DNA of 64,000 nt from Leifsonia williamsii (GTDB taxonomy: Bacteria; Actinomycetota; Actinomycetes; Actinomycetales; Microbacteriaceae): positions 434,001 to 498,000 of the forward strand of contig NZ_JAROCF010000001.1 in NCBI RefSeq assembly GCF_030433685.1. The letters run 5' to 3'. The notes under the pieces were generated by a model. The model did no database searches. It saw only the letters and a program-made list of their open reading frames with translations, and was not told where the DNA came from. Below are positions 42,346-51,545 of this stretch, in pieces. Each line of letters opens with the position of its first letter. Positions within the stretch are counted from its first letter, which is position 1. The position numbers were made by a program, and so were the translations under genes.

Positions 42346-43293
42346 TCAGCGGGGGCGGCCGGCGAGGGCGGGCGCGAAGGCGGCGGCGCGGGCGCGCAGC
42401 GCGTCGGCGACCGCCGAGACGGCGGCGATGCGCAGCGAGTCGGGGCGCACCACCATCCAGTACGGCAGGTGCTCGTTGAACTCGCCGGGCAGCAGGCGCA
42501 CCAGGTCGTCGTGCCGGTCGGCCATGAAGCAGGGCAGGAGGCCGATGCCGGCACCCGCGCGCGTCGCCTCCACGTGCACGAAGACGTTCGTCGAGGTGAG
42601 CGAGTCGCGCATCCGCGGCACCAGGCGGCGCGGGAGGTCGAGGTCGTCCACCTGCAGGATCGAGTCGATGAAGTACACGAGCGGGTGCGTCATCAGCTCG
42701 TCGGCGGTGCGCGGCGTCCCGTTGCGGGCCAGGTAGTCGCGCGTCGCGTACATCCCGAGCGCGTAGGAGCCCAGCTCGACGATGTGCGCGCGCTTGGTCT
42801 GCGGGTTGCCGACCACGACCTCGATGTCGAGGCCCGAGCGGTACTGCAGCGCACGCCGGGTGACCGTGACGATCTCCACCGAGAGCCCGGGATGCCGCTG
42901 CCGCAGCTCGGCGATGGCCGGCGCCGCGATGTAGGCGCTGAAGCCGTCGGTCGCGGACATCCGCACGACGCCCTGGATCGGGTCGGGCTCGGCGGAGGGG
43001 CTGGTGAGCTCGCCGACGGCGGCCTCGATCCTGGCCGCCGTGTCGGCCGCCTGGTGGCCGAGCGGGGTGAGCTCCCACCCCGACGCCGCCTGGGTGAGGA
43101 GGCGCCCGCCCAGCGCGTCCTCGAGCGCGGCGATGCGGCGGGAGACGGTGGTGTGGTCGACGCCCAGCTGCTCGGCAGCGCCTGAGAAGCGGCCGGCGCG
43201 CGCCACGGCGAGCAGCACGAGCAGGTCGTCGGAGCGCGGGCGCGCGGCGGGGCGCGCGGCGAGGCGCGCGGCGGGGTCGTGAGCGGCGGCCAT
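42346..43293 (-). CDS. LysR-family regulator of the ketone-body operon
   Basis: 315 residues from the ATG of MAAAHDPAAR. The N-terminal helix-turn-helix is clear (FSGAAEQLGVDHTTVSRRIA) after a short Ala/Arg-rich extension; the rest is the two-lobed effector domain. CATAAT ends 7 nt before the ATG, so it is probably leaderless. It is divergent from the transporter/dehydrogenase/CoA-transferase operon and so is its likely activator. An inverted repeat GTGCA-ATTA-TGCAC overlaps its own promoter. Confidence 0.88.
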   Translation of the reverse strand: MAAAHDPAARLAARPAARPRSDDLLVLLAVARAGRFSGAAEQLGVDHTTVSRRIAALEDALGGRLLTQAASGWELTPLGHQAADTAARIEAAVGELTSPSAEPDPIQGVVRMSATDGFSAYIAAPAIAELRQRHPGLSVEIVTVTRRALQYRSGLDIEVVVGNPQTKRAHIVELGSYALGMYATRDYLARNGTPRTADELMTHPLVYFIDSILQVDDLDLPRRLVPRMRDSLTSTNVFVHVEATRAGAGIGLLPCFMADRHDDLVRLLPGEFNEHLPYWMVVRPDSLRIAAVSAVADALRARAAAFAPALAGRPR

Positions 43294-43295
43294 GC

Positions 43296-43309
43296 GTGCA
43301 ATTATGCAC
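43296..43309. promoter_or_regulatory. Inverted repeat GTGCA-ATTA-TGCAC, candidate LysR site
   Basis: 5-bp arms around ATTA in the 104-bp gap between the divergent LysR and MHS transporter genes. It overlaps the regulator's own CATAAT -10 box, as expected for autoregulation, and has the T-N11-A form of LysR sites. Confidence 0.5.
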
Positions 43310-43397
43310 ACCCGCTTCGCAGGACTGGGCATTGATTCGCATCGCACCGCCGCCCAGACTGGCCCTCGGATGTCACCGTCGACATCGAAGGAGAGAC

Positions 43398-44795
43398 ATG
43401 GACACCGTCAACCCCACCGCTTCGGGCGCCGCCGACGCCCCCGCGGGCAAGCGCCTCAAGACCATCGTCGCCGCCTCCATGGCCGGCACGGTCGTCGAAT
43501 GGTACGAGTTCTTCCTCTACGCGACCGCCGCGAGCCTGGTCTTCGGCACCTTCTTCTTCCCCGCGGGCGGCACGCCGCTCGACGGGGTGATCGCCGCCTT
43601 CCTGACCTACGCCGTCGGCTTCCTCGCCCGGCCGCTCGGCGGCATCGTGTTCGGCCAGATCGGCGACCGGTTCGGCCGCAAGCCGACCCTCCAGGCCACC
43701 ATCATCATCGTCGGCGCGGCGACCTTCCTCATGGGCTGCCTGCCCGGCTTCGCCACCGTCGGCTACTGGGCGCCCGCGCTGCTGGTCGCGCTGCGCTTCA
43801 TCCAGGGCTTCGCCCTCGGCGGCGAGTGGGGAGGCGCGGTGCTGCTGGTGGCCGAGCAGAGCCCCGACCGCTCCCGCGGCTTCTGGTCGAGCTGGCCGCA
43901 GGCGGCGGTGCCGATCGGCAACCTCCTCGCCACCGTCGTGCTGCTGGTCACCTCGTGGGCGCTGTCGCCCGAGGCGTTCCTCAGCTGGGGCTGGCGCATC
44001 GCCTTCTGGCTGTCGGCCGTGATCGTGCTCGTCGGCTTCTACATCCGCACGCACGTGTCGGAGGCGCCGATCTTCGTGGAGGCGAAAGCGCAAGCCGAGG
44101 CGGAGCAGTCGCGCTCCTACGGGGTCGGCCAGGTGCTCAAGCGCTACCCGGGCGGCGTGCTGCAGGCGATGGGCCTGCGCTTCGCCGAGAACATCGTCTA
44201 CTACATCGTGGTCAGCTTCACGATCGTCTACCTGAAGGCGGTGCACGACTACGACACCAGCCAGCTCCTCCTCGCGCTGCTGATCGCGCACATCGTGCAC
44301 TTCCTGGTGATCCCGCAGGTCGGCCGCCTCAGCGACGTCATCGGCCGCAAGCCGGTCTACCTGATCGGCGCGGTGCTGGGCGCGACCTGGGCCTTCTTCG
44401 CCTTCCCGCTGTTCGACACCCTCAACCCGGTGCTGATCGTGCTCGCGGTGACGGTCGGCCTCGTCTTCCACGCCTTCATGTACGCGCCGCAGCCGGCGAT
44501 CATGGCCGAGCTCTTCCCGACCAGGATGCGGTACTCGGGCGTCTCGCTCGGCTCGCAGGTGACCTCCATCCTCGCCGGCTCGCTCGCGCCGATCCTCGCG
44601 ACGCAGTGGCTGAAGGACTACGACTCGTGGCTGCCGATCGCGCTCTACATCGTGGCGGCCAGCGTCGTGACCGCCATCGCCGTGCTGACGCTGCGTGAGA
44701 CCCGCGGGTCGTCGCTGCGGGCGCTGGACGCCGCCGACGCCGCCAAGTACGAGCCGGCCACGGGCTCCGTGCGCAGCGGGGCGGTCGCGCAGTGA
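43398..44795 (+). CDS. MHS-type MFS transporter, likely 3-hydroxybutyrate/ketone-body uptake
   Basis: 465 residues from the ATG behind AAGGAGAG. Twelve helices with the MHS signatures GTVVEWYEFFLYATAA and GQIGDRFGRKPTL. The next three genes, joined by overlaps or 1-bp gaps, encode 3-hydroxybutyrate dehydrogenase and both subunits of a 3-oxoacid CoA-transferase. This makes 3-hydroxybutyrate or acetoacetate the best guess for the imported compound, by proton symport. The substrate is inferred from context only. Confidence 0.88.
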   Translation: MDTVNPTASGAADAPAGKRLKTIVAASMAGTVVEWYEFFLYATAASLVFGTFFFPAGGTPLDGVIAAFLTYAVGFLARPLGGIVFGQIGDRFGRKPTLQATIIIVGAATFLMGCLPGFATVGYWAPALLVALRFIQGFALGGEWGGAVLLVAEQSPDRSRGFWSSWPQAAVPIGNLLATVVLLVTSWALSPEAFLSWGWRIAFWLSAVIVLVGFYIRTHVSEAPIFVEAKAQAEAEQSRSYGVGQVLKRYPGGVLQAMGLRFAENIVYYIVVSFTIVYLKAVHDYDTSQLLLALLIAHIVHFLVIPQVGRLSDVIGRKPVYLIGAVLGATWAFFAFPLFDTLNPVLIVLAVTVGLVFHAFMYAPQPAIMAELFPTRMRYSGVSLGSQVTSILAGSLAPILATQWLKDYDSWLPIALYIVAASVVTAIAVLTLRETRGSSLRALDAADAAKYEPATGSVRSGAVAQ

Positions 44796-45541
44796 CGACC
44801 GACCTGACCGGCCGCCGCGCGGTGATCACCGGCGGCGCGAGCGGGATCGGCGCGGCCTGCGCCTCCGCCTTCGCCGCCGCCGGAGCGAGCGTGGTCGTCG
44901 CCGACCTCGACGGTCCCGCCGCCGAGCGCGTCGCCGCCGACATCGGCGGCGAGGCCTGGCAGGTCGACCTGGCCGACACCGCGGCCCTCGCCGACCTGAC
45001 GCTGGAGGCCGACATCCTCGTCAACAACGCCGGCATCCAGCGGGTGAGCCCGATCGTCGACTTCGACCCGGCCGACTTCGCGCTGATCCTGCGGCTGATG
45101 GTGGAGGCGCCGTTCCTGCTGCTGCGGGCGGCGCTGCCGGGGATGTATGAGCGCGGCTGGGGCCGGGTGATCAACCTGTCGAGCGTGCACGGCCTCCGCG
45201 CCTCCGCCTTCAAGTCGGCCTACGTCACCGCCAAGCACGGGCTGGAGGGGCTCTCGAAGGTCACCGCGCTGGAGGGCGCCGAGCACGGCGTCACCAGCAA
45301 CTGCATCGACCCCGGGTACGTGCGGACGCCGCTGGTGGAGCGCCAGATCGCGGACCAGGCACGTGTCCACGGCATCCCGGAGGCGGAGGTGCTCGAGAAG
45401 GTGATGCTCACCGAGTCGGCGATCAAGCGGCTCGTGGAGCCCCGTGAGGTCGCGAGCCTGGCGCTCTGGCTGGCGGGCGACGACGCCGGGATGGTCACCG
45501 GCGCGAGCTACACGATGGACGGCGGATGGAGCGCGCGGTGA
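44792..45541 (+). CDS. bdhA: 3-hydroxybutyrate dehydrogenase (SDR)
   Basis: 249 residues from GTG overlapping the transporter stop (GTGA). SDR motifs: TGGASGIG (13-20), NNAGIQ, serine at 130, Y144-x-x-x-K148 (SAYVTAKHG). NAGIQRVSPIVDF and CIDPGYVRTPLVERQIADQ are close to known bacterial D-3-hydroxybutyrate dehydrogenases. It converts 3-hydroxybutyrate to acetoacetate with NAD. The neighbouring CoA-transferase then activates acetoacetate. Confidence 0.88.
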   Translation: MTTDLTGRRAVITGGASGIGAACASAFAAAGASVVVADLDGPAAERVAADIGGEAWQVDLADTAALADLTLEADILVNNAGIQRVSPIVDFDPADFALILRLMVEAPFLLLRAALPGMYERGWGRVINLSSVHGLRASAFKSAYVTAKHGLEGLSKVTALEGAEHGVTSNCIDPGYVRTPLVERQIADQARVHGIPEAEVLEKVMLTESAIKRLVEPREVASLALWLAGDDAGMVTGASYTMDGGWSAR

Positions 45542-46377
45542 GCATGACGACGACGGGCAGGGCCACGACGGGCACGACGACGGGCATCGACAAGGTCGTC
45601 GCCTCGGCGTCGGAGGCCGTCGCCGACATCCCGAGCGGCGCCTCCCTCGCGGTCGGCGGCTTCGGCCTCTGCGGCACCCCGATGGCGCTGATCGAGGCGC
45701 TGCTCGCGACGGGCGTCGACGGGCTGTCGGTCGTCAGCAACAACTGCGGGGTGGAGGACTGGGGGCTCGGCGTACTGCTCGGCGCGCGGCGCATCGCGAA
45801 GATGACCTCCTCGTACGTCGGCGAGAACAAGGAGTTCGAGCGCCAGTACCTCAGCGGTGAGCTGGAGCTCGAGCTCACCCCGCAGGGCACGCTCGGCGAG
45901 AAGCTGCGCGCCGGCGGCTCCGGGATCGCGGCCTTCTACACGCAGACCGGCGTCGGCACGCAGGTGGCCGAGGGCGGCCTCCCGCGCCGGTACCACCCGG
46001 ACGGGACGGTCGCCGTGGCGTCGCCGCCCAAGCCGGTCGCCACCTTCGACGTCGAGGGCGAGCCGCGGGAGTTCGTGCTCGAGGAGGCGATCACCACCGA
46101 CTACGCGCTGATCCACGCGGAGGTGGGCGACCGCCACGGCAATCTGCGCTTCCACGCCTCCGCCCGCAACTTCTCGCCGCTCGCCGCGATGGCGGGACGC
46201 ATCTGCATCGCGCAGGTGGAGCGGCTGGTGGAGCCGGGAGAGCTCGCGCCCGACGACATCCACCTCCCCGGGGTGTTCGTGCACCGTGTGGTGGAGGTGG
46301 GAGACGTGGAGAAGCGGATCGAGCGCCGCACGACCCGGCCGGACGCCACCGCTGCCGCAGCCGAGAGGACCTCCTGA
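45538..46377 (+). CDS. scoA: 3-oxoacid CoA-transferase subunit A
   Basis: 279 residues from GTG 45538, which overlaps the previous stop and has GGATGGAG 6 nt upstream; an ATG two codons later is possible. Typical motifs: [21 protein letters not shown] near the start, [14 protein letters not shown], and the G-G-x-G-I-A-A-F-Y-T segment. With subunit B it moves CoA from succinyl-CoA to acetoacetate. The N-terminus has a Thr/Gly-rich run ([13 protein letters not shown]). It is the third gene of the operon. Confidence 0.9.
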   Translation: MSMTTTGRATTGTTTGIDKVVASASEAVADIPSGASLAVGGFGLCGTPMALIEALLATGVDGLSVVSNNCGVEDWGLGVLLGARRIAKMTSSYVGENKEFERQYLSGELELELTPQGTLGEKLRAGGSGIAAFYTQTGVGTQVAEGGLPRRYHPDGTVAVASPPKPVATFDVEGEPREFVLEEAITTDYALIHAEVGDRHGNLRFHASARNFSPLAAMAGRICIAQVERLVEPGELAPDDIHLPGVFVHRVVEVGDVEKRIERRTTRPDATAAAAERTS

Positions 46378-46378
46378 C

Positions 46379-47026
46379 ATGCCCCTGACCCGCGACCAGC
46401 TCGCCGCCCGCGCCGCCCTGGAGCTGCCGGACGGCGCCTACGTGAACCTCGGCATCGGCCTCCCGACGCTCATCCCCAACCACCTCCCGCCGGGCCGGAC
46501 CGTGGTGCTGCAGTCCGAGAACGGCATCCTCGGCGTCGGACCGTACCCGGAGGAGGAGGCGGTCGACCCCGACCTGGTGAACGCCGGCAAGGAGACGGTC
46601 ACCGTGCTGCCCGGCGCCGCCTTCTTCGACTCCGCGCTGAGCTTCGGGATGATCCGCGGCGGCAAGATCGACGCCGCGGTGCTCGGCGCTATGCAGGTGT
46701 CCGCGACCGGAGACCTCGCCAACTGGATGATCCCCGGCAAGATGGTGAAGGGCCCCGGCGGCGCGATGGACCTCGTGCACGGCGCCCGCCGCGTCATCGT
46801 GCTCATGGAGCACACCGCGCGCGACGGCTCGCCGAAGATCGTGGAGCACTGCACCCTCCCGCTGACCGGCCGTGGCGTGGTCGACCGCATCATCACCGAC
46901 CTCGCCGTGATCGACGTCACGCCCGCGGGCCTCGCGCTGATCGAGCTGGCGCCCGGCGTCACCGAGGAGGAGGTGGTCGCCGCGACGGCCGCGCCCCTCC
47001 GCCTCCCCGCCCACGCCTCGCCCTGA
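46379..47026 (+). CDS. scoB: 3-oxoacid CoA-transferase subunit B
   Basis: 215 residues; the ATG is 1 bp after the subunit A stop. The catalytic glutamate is E47 in [24 protein letters not shown] and the GNWMIPGK-like segment ([19 protein letters not shown]) are standard for this subunit. Last gene of the ketone-body operon. Confidence 0.92.
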   Translation: MPLTRDQLAARAALELPDGAYVNLGIGLPTLIPNHLPPGRTVVLQSENGILGVGPYPEEEAVDPDLVNAGKETVTVLPGAAFFDSALSFGMIRGGKIDAAVLGAMQVSATGDLANWMIPGKMVKGPGGAMDLVHGARRVIVLMEHTARDGSPKIVEHCTLPLTGRGVVDRIITDLAVIDVTPAGLALIELAPGVTEEEVVAATAAPLRLPAHASP

Positions 47027-47062
47027 CCGCCGCGACGGGAGGGCGGGAGTAGCGTTCGGGAC

Positions 47063-49066
47063 ATGGCACAGGCGGGCGCGCAGACGGTCGAGGTCGACGG
47101 GCGGAGGCTGCGGGTCAGCAACCTCGACAAGGTGCTGTATCCCGAGACCGGCACGACCAAGGCCGACGTCATCGCGTACTACGTCGCCATCGCGCCCGCG
47201 CTGATCCCGTACTCCGCCAACCGCGCCGTCACGCGCAAGCGCTGGCCGAACGGCGTCGGCACCGACGCGCATCCGCTCGACGCGTTCTTCGAGAAGGACC
47301 TCGGCAACGGCGTGCCCGACTGGGTGCAGCGCCGGGCGATCGAGCACTCCTCCGGCCCCAAGCAGTATCCGCTCGTCGAGGACCGCGCGACGCTCGCCTG
47401 GCTCGCCCAGTCCGCCGCGCTCGAGCTGCACGTGCCGCAGTGGCAGTTCGCCCGCACGGGGGGCGCGCGCAACCCCGACCGCATGGTGCTCGACTTCGAT
47501 CCGGGGCCCGGGGTCGACCTCCCGACCACCGCGCAGATCGCGCTGCTGGCGAAGGACATCCTCGAGGGCATGGGCCTCGACCCGCACCCGCTCACCAGCG
47601 GCTCGAAGGGCATCCACCTCTACACCGCGCTCGACGGCTCGCTGACCAGCGACCAGGTTTCGGCGGTCGCGCACGAGCTCGCCCGCGCGCTGGAGGCCGA
47701 CCACCCCGACGACATCGTCTCGGACATGAAGAAGTCGCTCCGCGGCGGCAAGGTGCTCATCGACTGGTCGCAGAACAACGGCAAGAAGACGACGATCGCG
47801 CCCTACTCGCTGCGCGGCCGGCCGCATCCCACCGTCGCCGCCCCGCGCACCTGGGACGAGCTGCGCGACCCGGGCCTCCGTCATCTCGACTACCGGGAGG
47901 TGCTGGAGCGCTTCGAGGCCGACGGCGACCTGCTGCGCCCGCTGCTGCGCTCGCGCGACGCCGGGCTGGAGCCGACGCCCGAGCACCTGGCGACCTTCAC
48001 GGCCACGCCGGACTCCCAGGGCAAGCTCGACAAGTACCGCTCGATGCGCGACGCCGACAAGACGCCCGAGCCCGTGCCGGAGGACCTGGGGATGCCCGGC
48101 AGCGGACGCTCGTTCGTGATCCAGGAGCACCACGCGCGGAGGCTGCACTACGACTTCCGGCTGGAGCACGACGGCGTGCTGGTCTCGTGGGCCATCCCGA
48201 AGGGTCCTCCGACGGACCCCAAGAAGAACCACCTCGCGGTGCAGACCGAGGACCACCCGCTCGAGTACGGCACGTTCGAGGGCGAGATCCCCGCCGGGGA
48301 GTACGGCGGCGGCCAGGTGTACATCTGGGACGCCGGCGAGTTCGAGCTGGAGAAGTGGCGCGACGGCGCGGAGGTCATCGCGACCCTGCAGGGCCGGCCC
48401 GACGGCGGCCTGGGCGGCGGGCCGCGACGGTTCGCGCTCATCCACACCGGCCAGGGCGGCGACGAGAAGAACTGGATGATCCACCTGATGGCGCCCAAAG
48501 CGGCAGCGGGAGGTGGAGCGGGCGAGGGCGACGGGGCGGCCGCTTCCGGCTCCGAGGAGCGCGACCCCGACCGCGTCCCCGCAGCCTTCCGGAGCGCATT
48601 CGCGCCCGCACCGCTCGCAGCGGCCCAGCGGCTTCCGGGCGCCTCCGCGCTGCCCGGAGGGACGCTGTACAGCCGCGCGCCCGCGGGCGAGCGGCTCGTC
48701 GTCGCGGTCGACGGCGACGACGTGCTGCTGTGGGACGAGGAGGGCCGCGCGGCCGGCAGAGGCTTCGCCCGTCTCCGCACGGCCGCCCAGGCGCTGCCCA
48801 CCGGCTGCGCGCTGGAAGGAGTGGCCGCCGACCAGGGGTTCGTCGCCACCGACCTGCTCGCGGTCGCCGGACGCGACATCCGCGACCAGCCGTTCCGGGT
48901 GCGGCGGCAGCTGCTGGAGCGACTGGCCGACGACTGGGAGCCTCCCCTCGCCCTCGCCGAGCTGACCGACGACCCCAAACGCGCACGGACCTGGCGCGAG
49001 GAGGGCGTCGTCGCGACCGGCGCGGACGCCGCGTACCCGGGCGAGGCCGTGCTCGTCCGGGCGTGA
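47063..49066 (+). CDS. ligD: LigD-like NHEJ protein: polymerase and phosphoesterase domains with a decayed ligase domain
   Basis: 667 residues. Residues 10-300 are the LigD polymerase domain (DxD metal site D144/D146 in VLDFDPGPG, then TSGSKGIHLY and VLIDWSQNNGKKT). Residues 340-480 are the 3'-phosphoesterase domain (H356/H357, H362, D364, R366 in HHARRLHYDFRLEHDG). Residues 520-667 can still be aligned with the ligase adenylation domain (ALEGVAADQGFVATDLLAV, GRDIRDQPFRVRRQLLERL), but the KxDG nucleotidyl motif is missing and the domain is short. It should fill and trim DNA ends for end joining and need another ligase. TAGCGT ends 7 nt before the ATG. Confidence 0.88.
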   Translation: MAQAGAQTVEVDGRRLRVSNLDKVLYPETGTTKADVIAYYVAIAPALIPYSANRAVTRKRWPNGVGTDAHPLDAFFEKDLGNGVPDWVQRRAIEHSSGPKQYPLVEDRATLAWLAQSAALELHVPQWQFARTGGARNPDRMVLDFDPGPGVDLPTTAQIALLAKDILEGMGLDPHPLTSGSKGIHLYTALDGSLTSDQVSAVAHELARALEADHPDDIVSDMKKSLRGGKVLIDWSQNNGKKTTIAPYSLRGRPHPTVAAPRTWDELRDPGLRHLDYREVLERFEADGDLLRPLLRSRDAGLEPTPEHLATFTATPDSQGKLDKYRSMRDADKTPEPVPEDLGMPGSGRSFVIQEHHARRLHYDFRLEHDGVLVSWAIPKGPPTDPKKNHLAVQTEDHPLEYGTFEGEIPAGEYGGGQVYIWDAGEFELEKWRDGAEVIATLQGRPDGGLGGGPRRFALIHTGQGGDEKNWMIHLMAPKAAAGGGAGEGDGAAASGSEERDPDRVPAAFRSAFAPAPLAAAQRLPGASALPGGTLYSRAPAGERLVVAVDGDDVLLWDEEGRAAGRGFARLRTAAQALPTGCALEGVAADQGFVATDLLAVAGRDIRDQPFRVRRQLLERLADDWEPPLALAELTDDPKRARTWREEGVVATGADAAYPGEAVLVRA

Positions 49067-49167
49067 CCCCGCCGCCGACCGCAGCGGCATTGCGCGCCGA
49101 GGCGCCGGGTGTACGGTGGCTGGGCGCCTCAGTTGAGAGCGCGACCCCCACGAAAGGAGCTCGCGGC

Positions 49168-49422
49168 GTGATCGTGCACCGCCTCACCGTCGACGGCAAG
49201 GACTACTTCCTCCCGGACCCGGTGGACGAGCTCAAGTCCCGCATCCTCTCCGCGGTCAAGGACGGCGGCGGCTACGTCACCATCCCGCCGCTGCGCGGAG
49301 GCCCGGGCGTCGACATCCTCTTCTCCCCCGGCATGCCGGTCACCTGGACCCAGATCGAGGTCGGCCAGGCGGAGCCCGAGGAGCGACCCGCGTTCAATAT
49401 CGACTCGTTCGACGGGATCTGA
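49168..49422 (+). CDS. Small conserved hypothetical protein
   Basis: 84 residues from GTG 49168, with AAAGGAG 8 nt upstream. It reads VIVHRLTVDGKDYFLPDPVD and later GGGYVTIPPLRGGPG, suggesting a small beta-rich fold. Similar short proteins are common in Microbacteriaceae; none has a known role. It is followed by a terminator hairpin. Confidence 0.68.
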   Translation: MIVHRLTVDGKDYFLPDPVDELKSRILSAVKDGGGYVTIPPLRGGPGVDILFSPGMPVTWTQIEVGQAEPEERPAFNIDSFDGI

Positions 49423-49436
49423 GCCGACCAGACAGC

Positions 49437-49475
49437 AACTGCCGAGTACGCGAACAGTCCGCGTACTCGGCAGTT
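49437..49475. terminator. Palindrome AACTGCCGAGTACGCG, terminator between convergent genes
   Basis: Perfect 16-bp arms (49437-49452 and 49460-49475) with a 7-nt loop, 14 bp after one stop and 41 bp from the other. It shares CCGAGTACGCG with the palindrome at 42258, so it may belong to a small repeat family as well as stopping transcription. Confidence 0.75.
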
Positions 49476-49516
49476 CTCGTTGGAGTTCGCGCGCACTCGC
49501 GAGCCGGAGGATCGGG

Positions 49517-50419
49517 TCAGAGGATGGACGCGTGCTGGCGCGCCCACCGGGTGAACTGCTCGCGCGGCGCCGGACGGGCGATCCAGAAACCCTGAGCCCG
49601 GTCGCAGCCCACGGCCGCGAGCCGGTCGTAGTCGCTGCGATGCTCGACGCCCTCGCCGACGACGCGCAGCCCGAGGTCGTGCGCCTCCTGCACCACCCGT
49701 GCCAGGGTGTCGGCGCGGGCGACGTCCTGCACGAGGGAGCGGTCGATCTTGAGCTCGGTCGCCCCCAGCTGCTCCACCCGGCGGAACGACGAGTGCCCGA
49801 TGCCGAAGTCGTCCACCGAAACGGTGACGCCCGCGGCGATGATCCCGGCGAGCCAGGGCGCGACGGGCGGGGAGTCGGCGAGCCGCTCGCCCTCGGTGAC
49901 CTCCAGGGTCAGGGTGTGCGGGTCGAGGTCGCCGGAGGTGAACGCGGCGTCGAGCATCCGGTACAACGAAGGGTCGCGCAGCTGCGATGCGGAGACGTTG
50001 ATCGCGACGGCGATCGGACGGCCGTCGGCGGTGGTGGTGGGCCACGCGCTGCACTCGGAGAGGATGCGCTCGGTCAGCGCGCTCAGCATCCCGTGGGTCT
50101 CGGCGGCGGCGACGAACACGTCGGGAGCGATCACCCCGCGCTCGGGGTGCGCCCAGCGGGCGAGCGCCTCGGCGGCGACCAGGTTGCCGGTGGCCACATC
50201 GACAAGCGGCTGGAAGGCGGCGCTGATCTGCCGGGCCTCCAGAGCGTGCACGAAATCGCGGACGAGGCCGTCGAACTCTTGCTCGCGTGCCTCGGCCGCT
50301 GCGACGGCGTCCGGTTCGCTGTGGTGCACCTGGTCGATGGTTGTCGCTCCGAGCCTCCGTGTCAACCGGGCCGACACGACCCGATCCCGGTCAGGAGGCC
50401 GGTTCTGCCGCGGAATCAC
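49517..50419 (-). CDS. EAL-domain cyclic di-GMP phosphodiesterase
   Basis: About 300 residues; I favour GTG 50419 because CATTAT lies 5 nt upstream, but the start is uncertain (GTG 50377 is also possible). The EAL domain covers about the last 240 residues: AEALARW for the EAL motif, INVSASQL, DDFGIGHSS, ELKIDRSL and VVGEGVE, then QGFWIARP. The metal- and substrate-binding residues look complete, so it should cleave cyclic di-GMP. The N-terminal 55 residues show no known sensor domain. It is divergent from an AraC-type regulator. Confidence 0.85.
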   Translation of the reverse strand: MIPRQNRPPDRDRVVSARLTRRLGATTIDQVHHSEPDAVAAAEAREQEFDGLVRDFVHALEARQISAAFQPLVDVATGNLVAAEALARWAHPERGVIAPDVFVAAAETHGMLSALTERILSECSAWPTTTADGRPIAVAINVSASQLRDPSLYRMLDAAFTSGDLDPHTLTLEVTEGERLADSPPVAPWLAGIIAAGVTVSVDDFGIGHSSFRRVEQLGATELKIDRSLVQDVARADTLARVVQEAHDLGLRVVGEGVEHRSDYDRLAAVGCDRAQGFWIARPAPREQFTRWARQHASIL

Positions 50420-50499
50420 GGCGGATAATGGACTTCCGACCCTGGTCACGCCGCCATTCCGGTGCAAAGACGGGGTTGAATCTCGCGAGTTGGAGGAGT

Positions 50500-51441
50500 A
50501 TGGAGCACCACCGCGTGGCCGTACTCGTGCTCGACGGGGCCAAGCCGCTGGACGTCGGCATCCCCGCGCAGGTCTTCTCGACGCGGCCCAGCATGCCCTA
50601 CCGCGTGCGGGTGTGCGGCGCGGCCCCCGGCCTCGTCACGGGCGGCGACGGGCTCTCGTATCACGTGGCCGACGGCCTGGAGGCGCTGGAGTGGGCCGAG
50701 ACGGTGTTCATCCCCGGCTACCGCGAGCCGGCCACCACGGAGCCCCCCGCCGCGGTCGTCGCTGCGCTGTCGGCGGCGCACGAACGCGGCGCCCGGCTGG
50801 CCGCGATCTCGACCGGCGCGTTCGCACTGGCGGCCACCGGCCTCCTCGACGGCAAGCGCGCGACCACCCACTGGCACTACACGCGGGCGCTGCGGGAGCG
50901 GCATCCCCTCGTCCGGGTCGACGAGAACGTGCTGTTCGTCGACGAGGGCGACGTGCTGACCTCGGCGGGCGCGGCCTCCGGGATCGACCTGTGCCTGCAC
51001 CTCGTGCGCCGCGACCACGGCGTCGCGCTCTCGAACCACGTCGCCAGGCGGCTCGTCGCAGCGCCCTACCGCAGCGGCGGGCAGGCGCAGTACGTGCCGC
51101 GCAGCGTGCCGGAGCCGCTCGGCGACCTGTTCGCCGAGACGCGGGAGTGGGCGCTCGCGCACCTGGCCGAGCCGCTGACGCTGGAGGCGCTCGCCCGCAA
51201 CGCGCGCGTCTCCGAGCGCACCTTCTCGCGCCGCTTCGTCGAGGACACCGGGTACACGCCGATGCAGTGGGTGCTGCGCGCCAGGGTCGACCTCGCCCGC
51301 GAGCTCCTGGAGCGCACCGACCTCACGACCGAGCAGATCGCGGCGAGCACCGGCCTGGGCACGGGCGCGAACCTGCGCCTGCACTTCCAGCGCATCCTCG
51401 GCACGACCCCCACGGACTACCGCCACACCTTCTCCGCCTGA
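50500..51441 (+). CDS. GlxA-type AraC-family regulator with DJ-1/PfpI domain
   Basis: 313 residues from the ATG behind GGAGGA. Residues 1-190 are a DJ-1/PfpI-like domain (VAVLVLDGAKPLDVGIPAQV and AAISTGAFALAATGLLDGK, with the usual cysteine replaced by Thr-Gly). Residues 210-313 are an AraC DNA-binding domain (LTLEALARNARVSERTFSRR, TTEQIAASTGLGTGANLRLH). This family regulates amine and amino-acid breakdown in other bacteria. The target here is not evident; the next gene is GAPDH. Confidence 0.9.
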   Translation: MEHHRVAVLVLDGAKPLDVGIPAQVFSTRPSMPYRVRVCGAAPGLVTGGDGLSYHVADGLEALEWAETVFIPGYREPATTEPPAAVVAALSAAHERGARLAAISTGAFALAATGLLDGKRATTHWHYTRALRERHPLVRVDENVLFVDEGDVLTSAGAASGIDLCLHLVRRDHGVALSNHVARRLVAAPYRSGGQAQYVPRSVPEPLGDLFAETREWALAHLAEPLTLEALARNARVSERTFSRRFVEDTGYTPMQWVLRARVDLARELLERTDLTTEQIAASTGLGTGANLRLHFQRILGTTPTDYRHTFSA

Positions 51442-51545
51442 CGCCAGGAGGTTGGCGAGATGCTTGCGGTAGGTGGCAAGTCGGCCACTGGTGGGGTCCC
51501 GGCCGGCTGTCGCAGGGTGGAGGGGCACCCCCACGAAAGGACATC

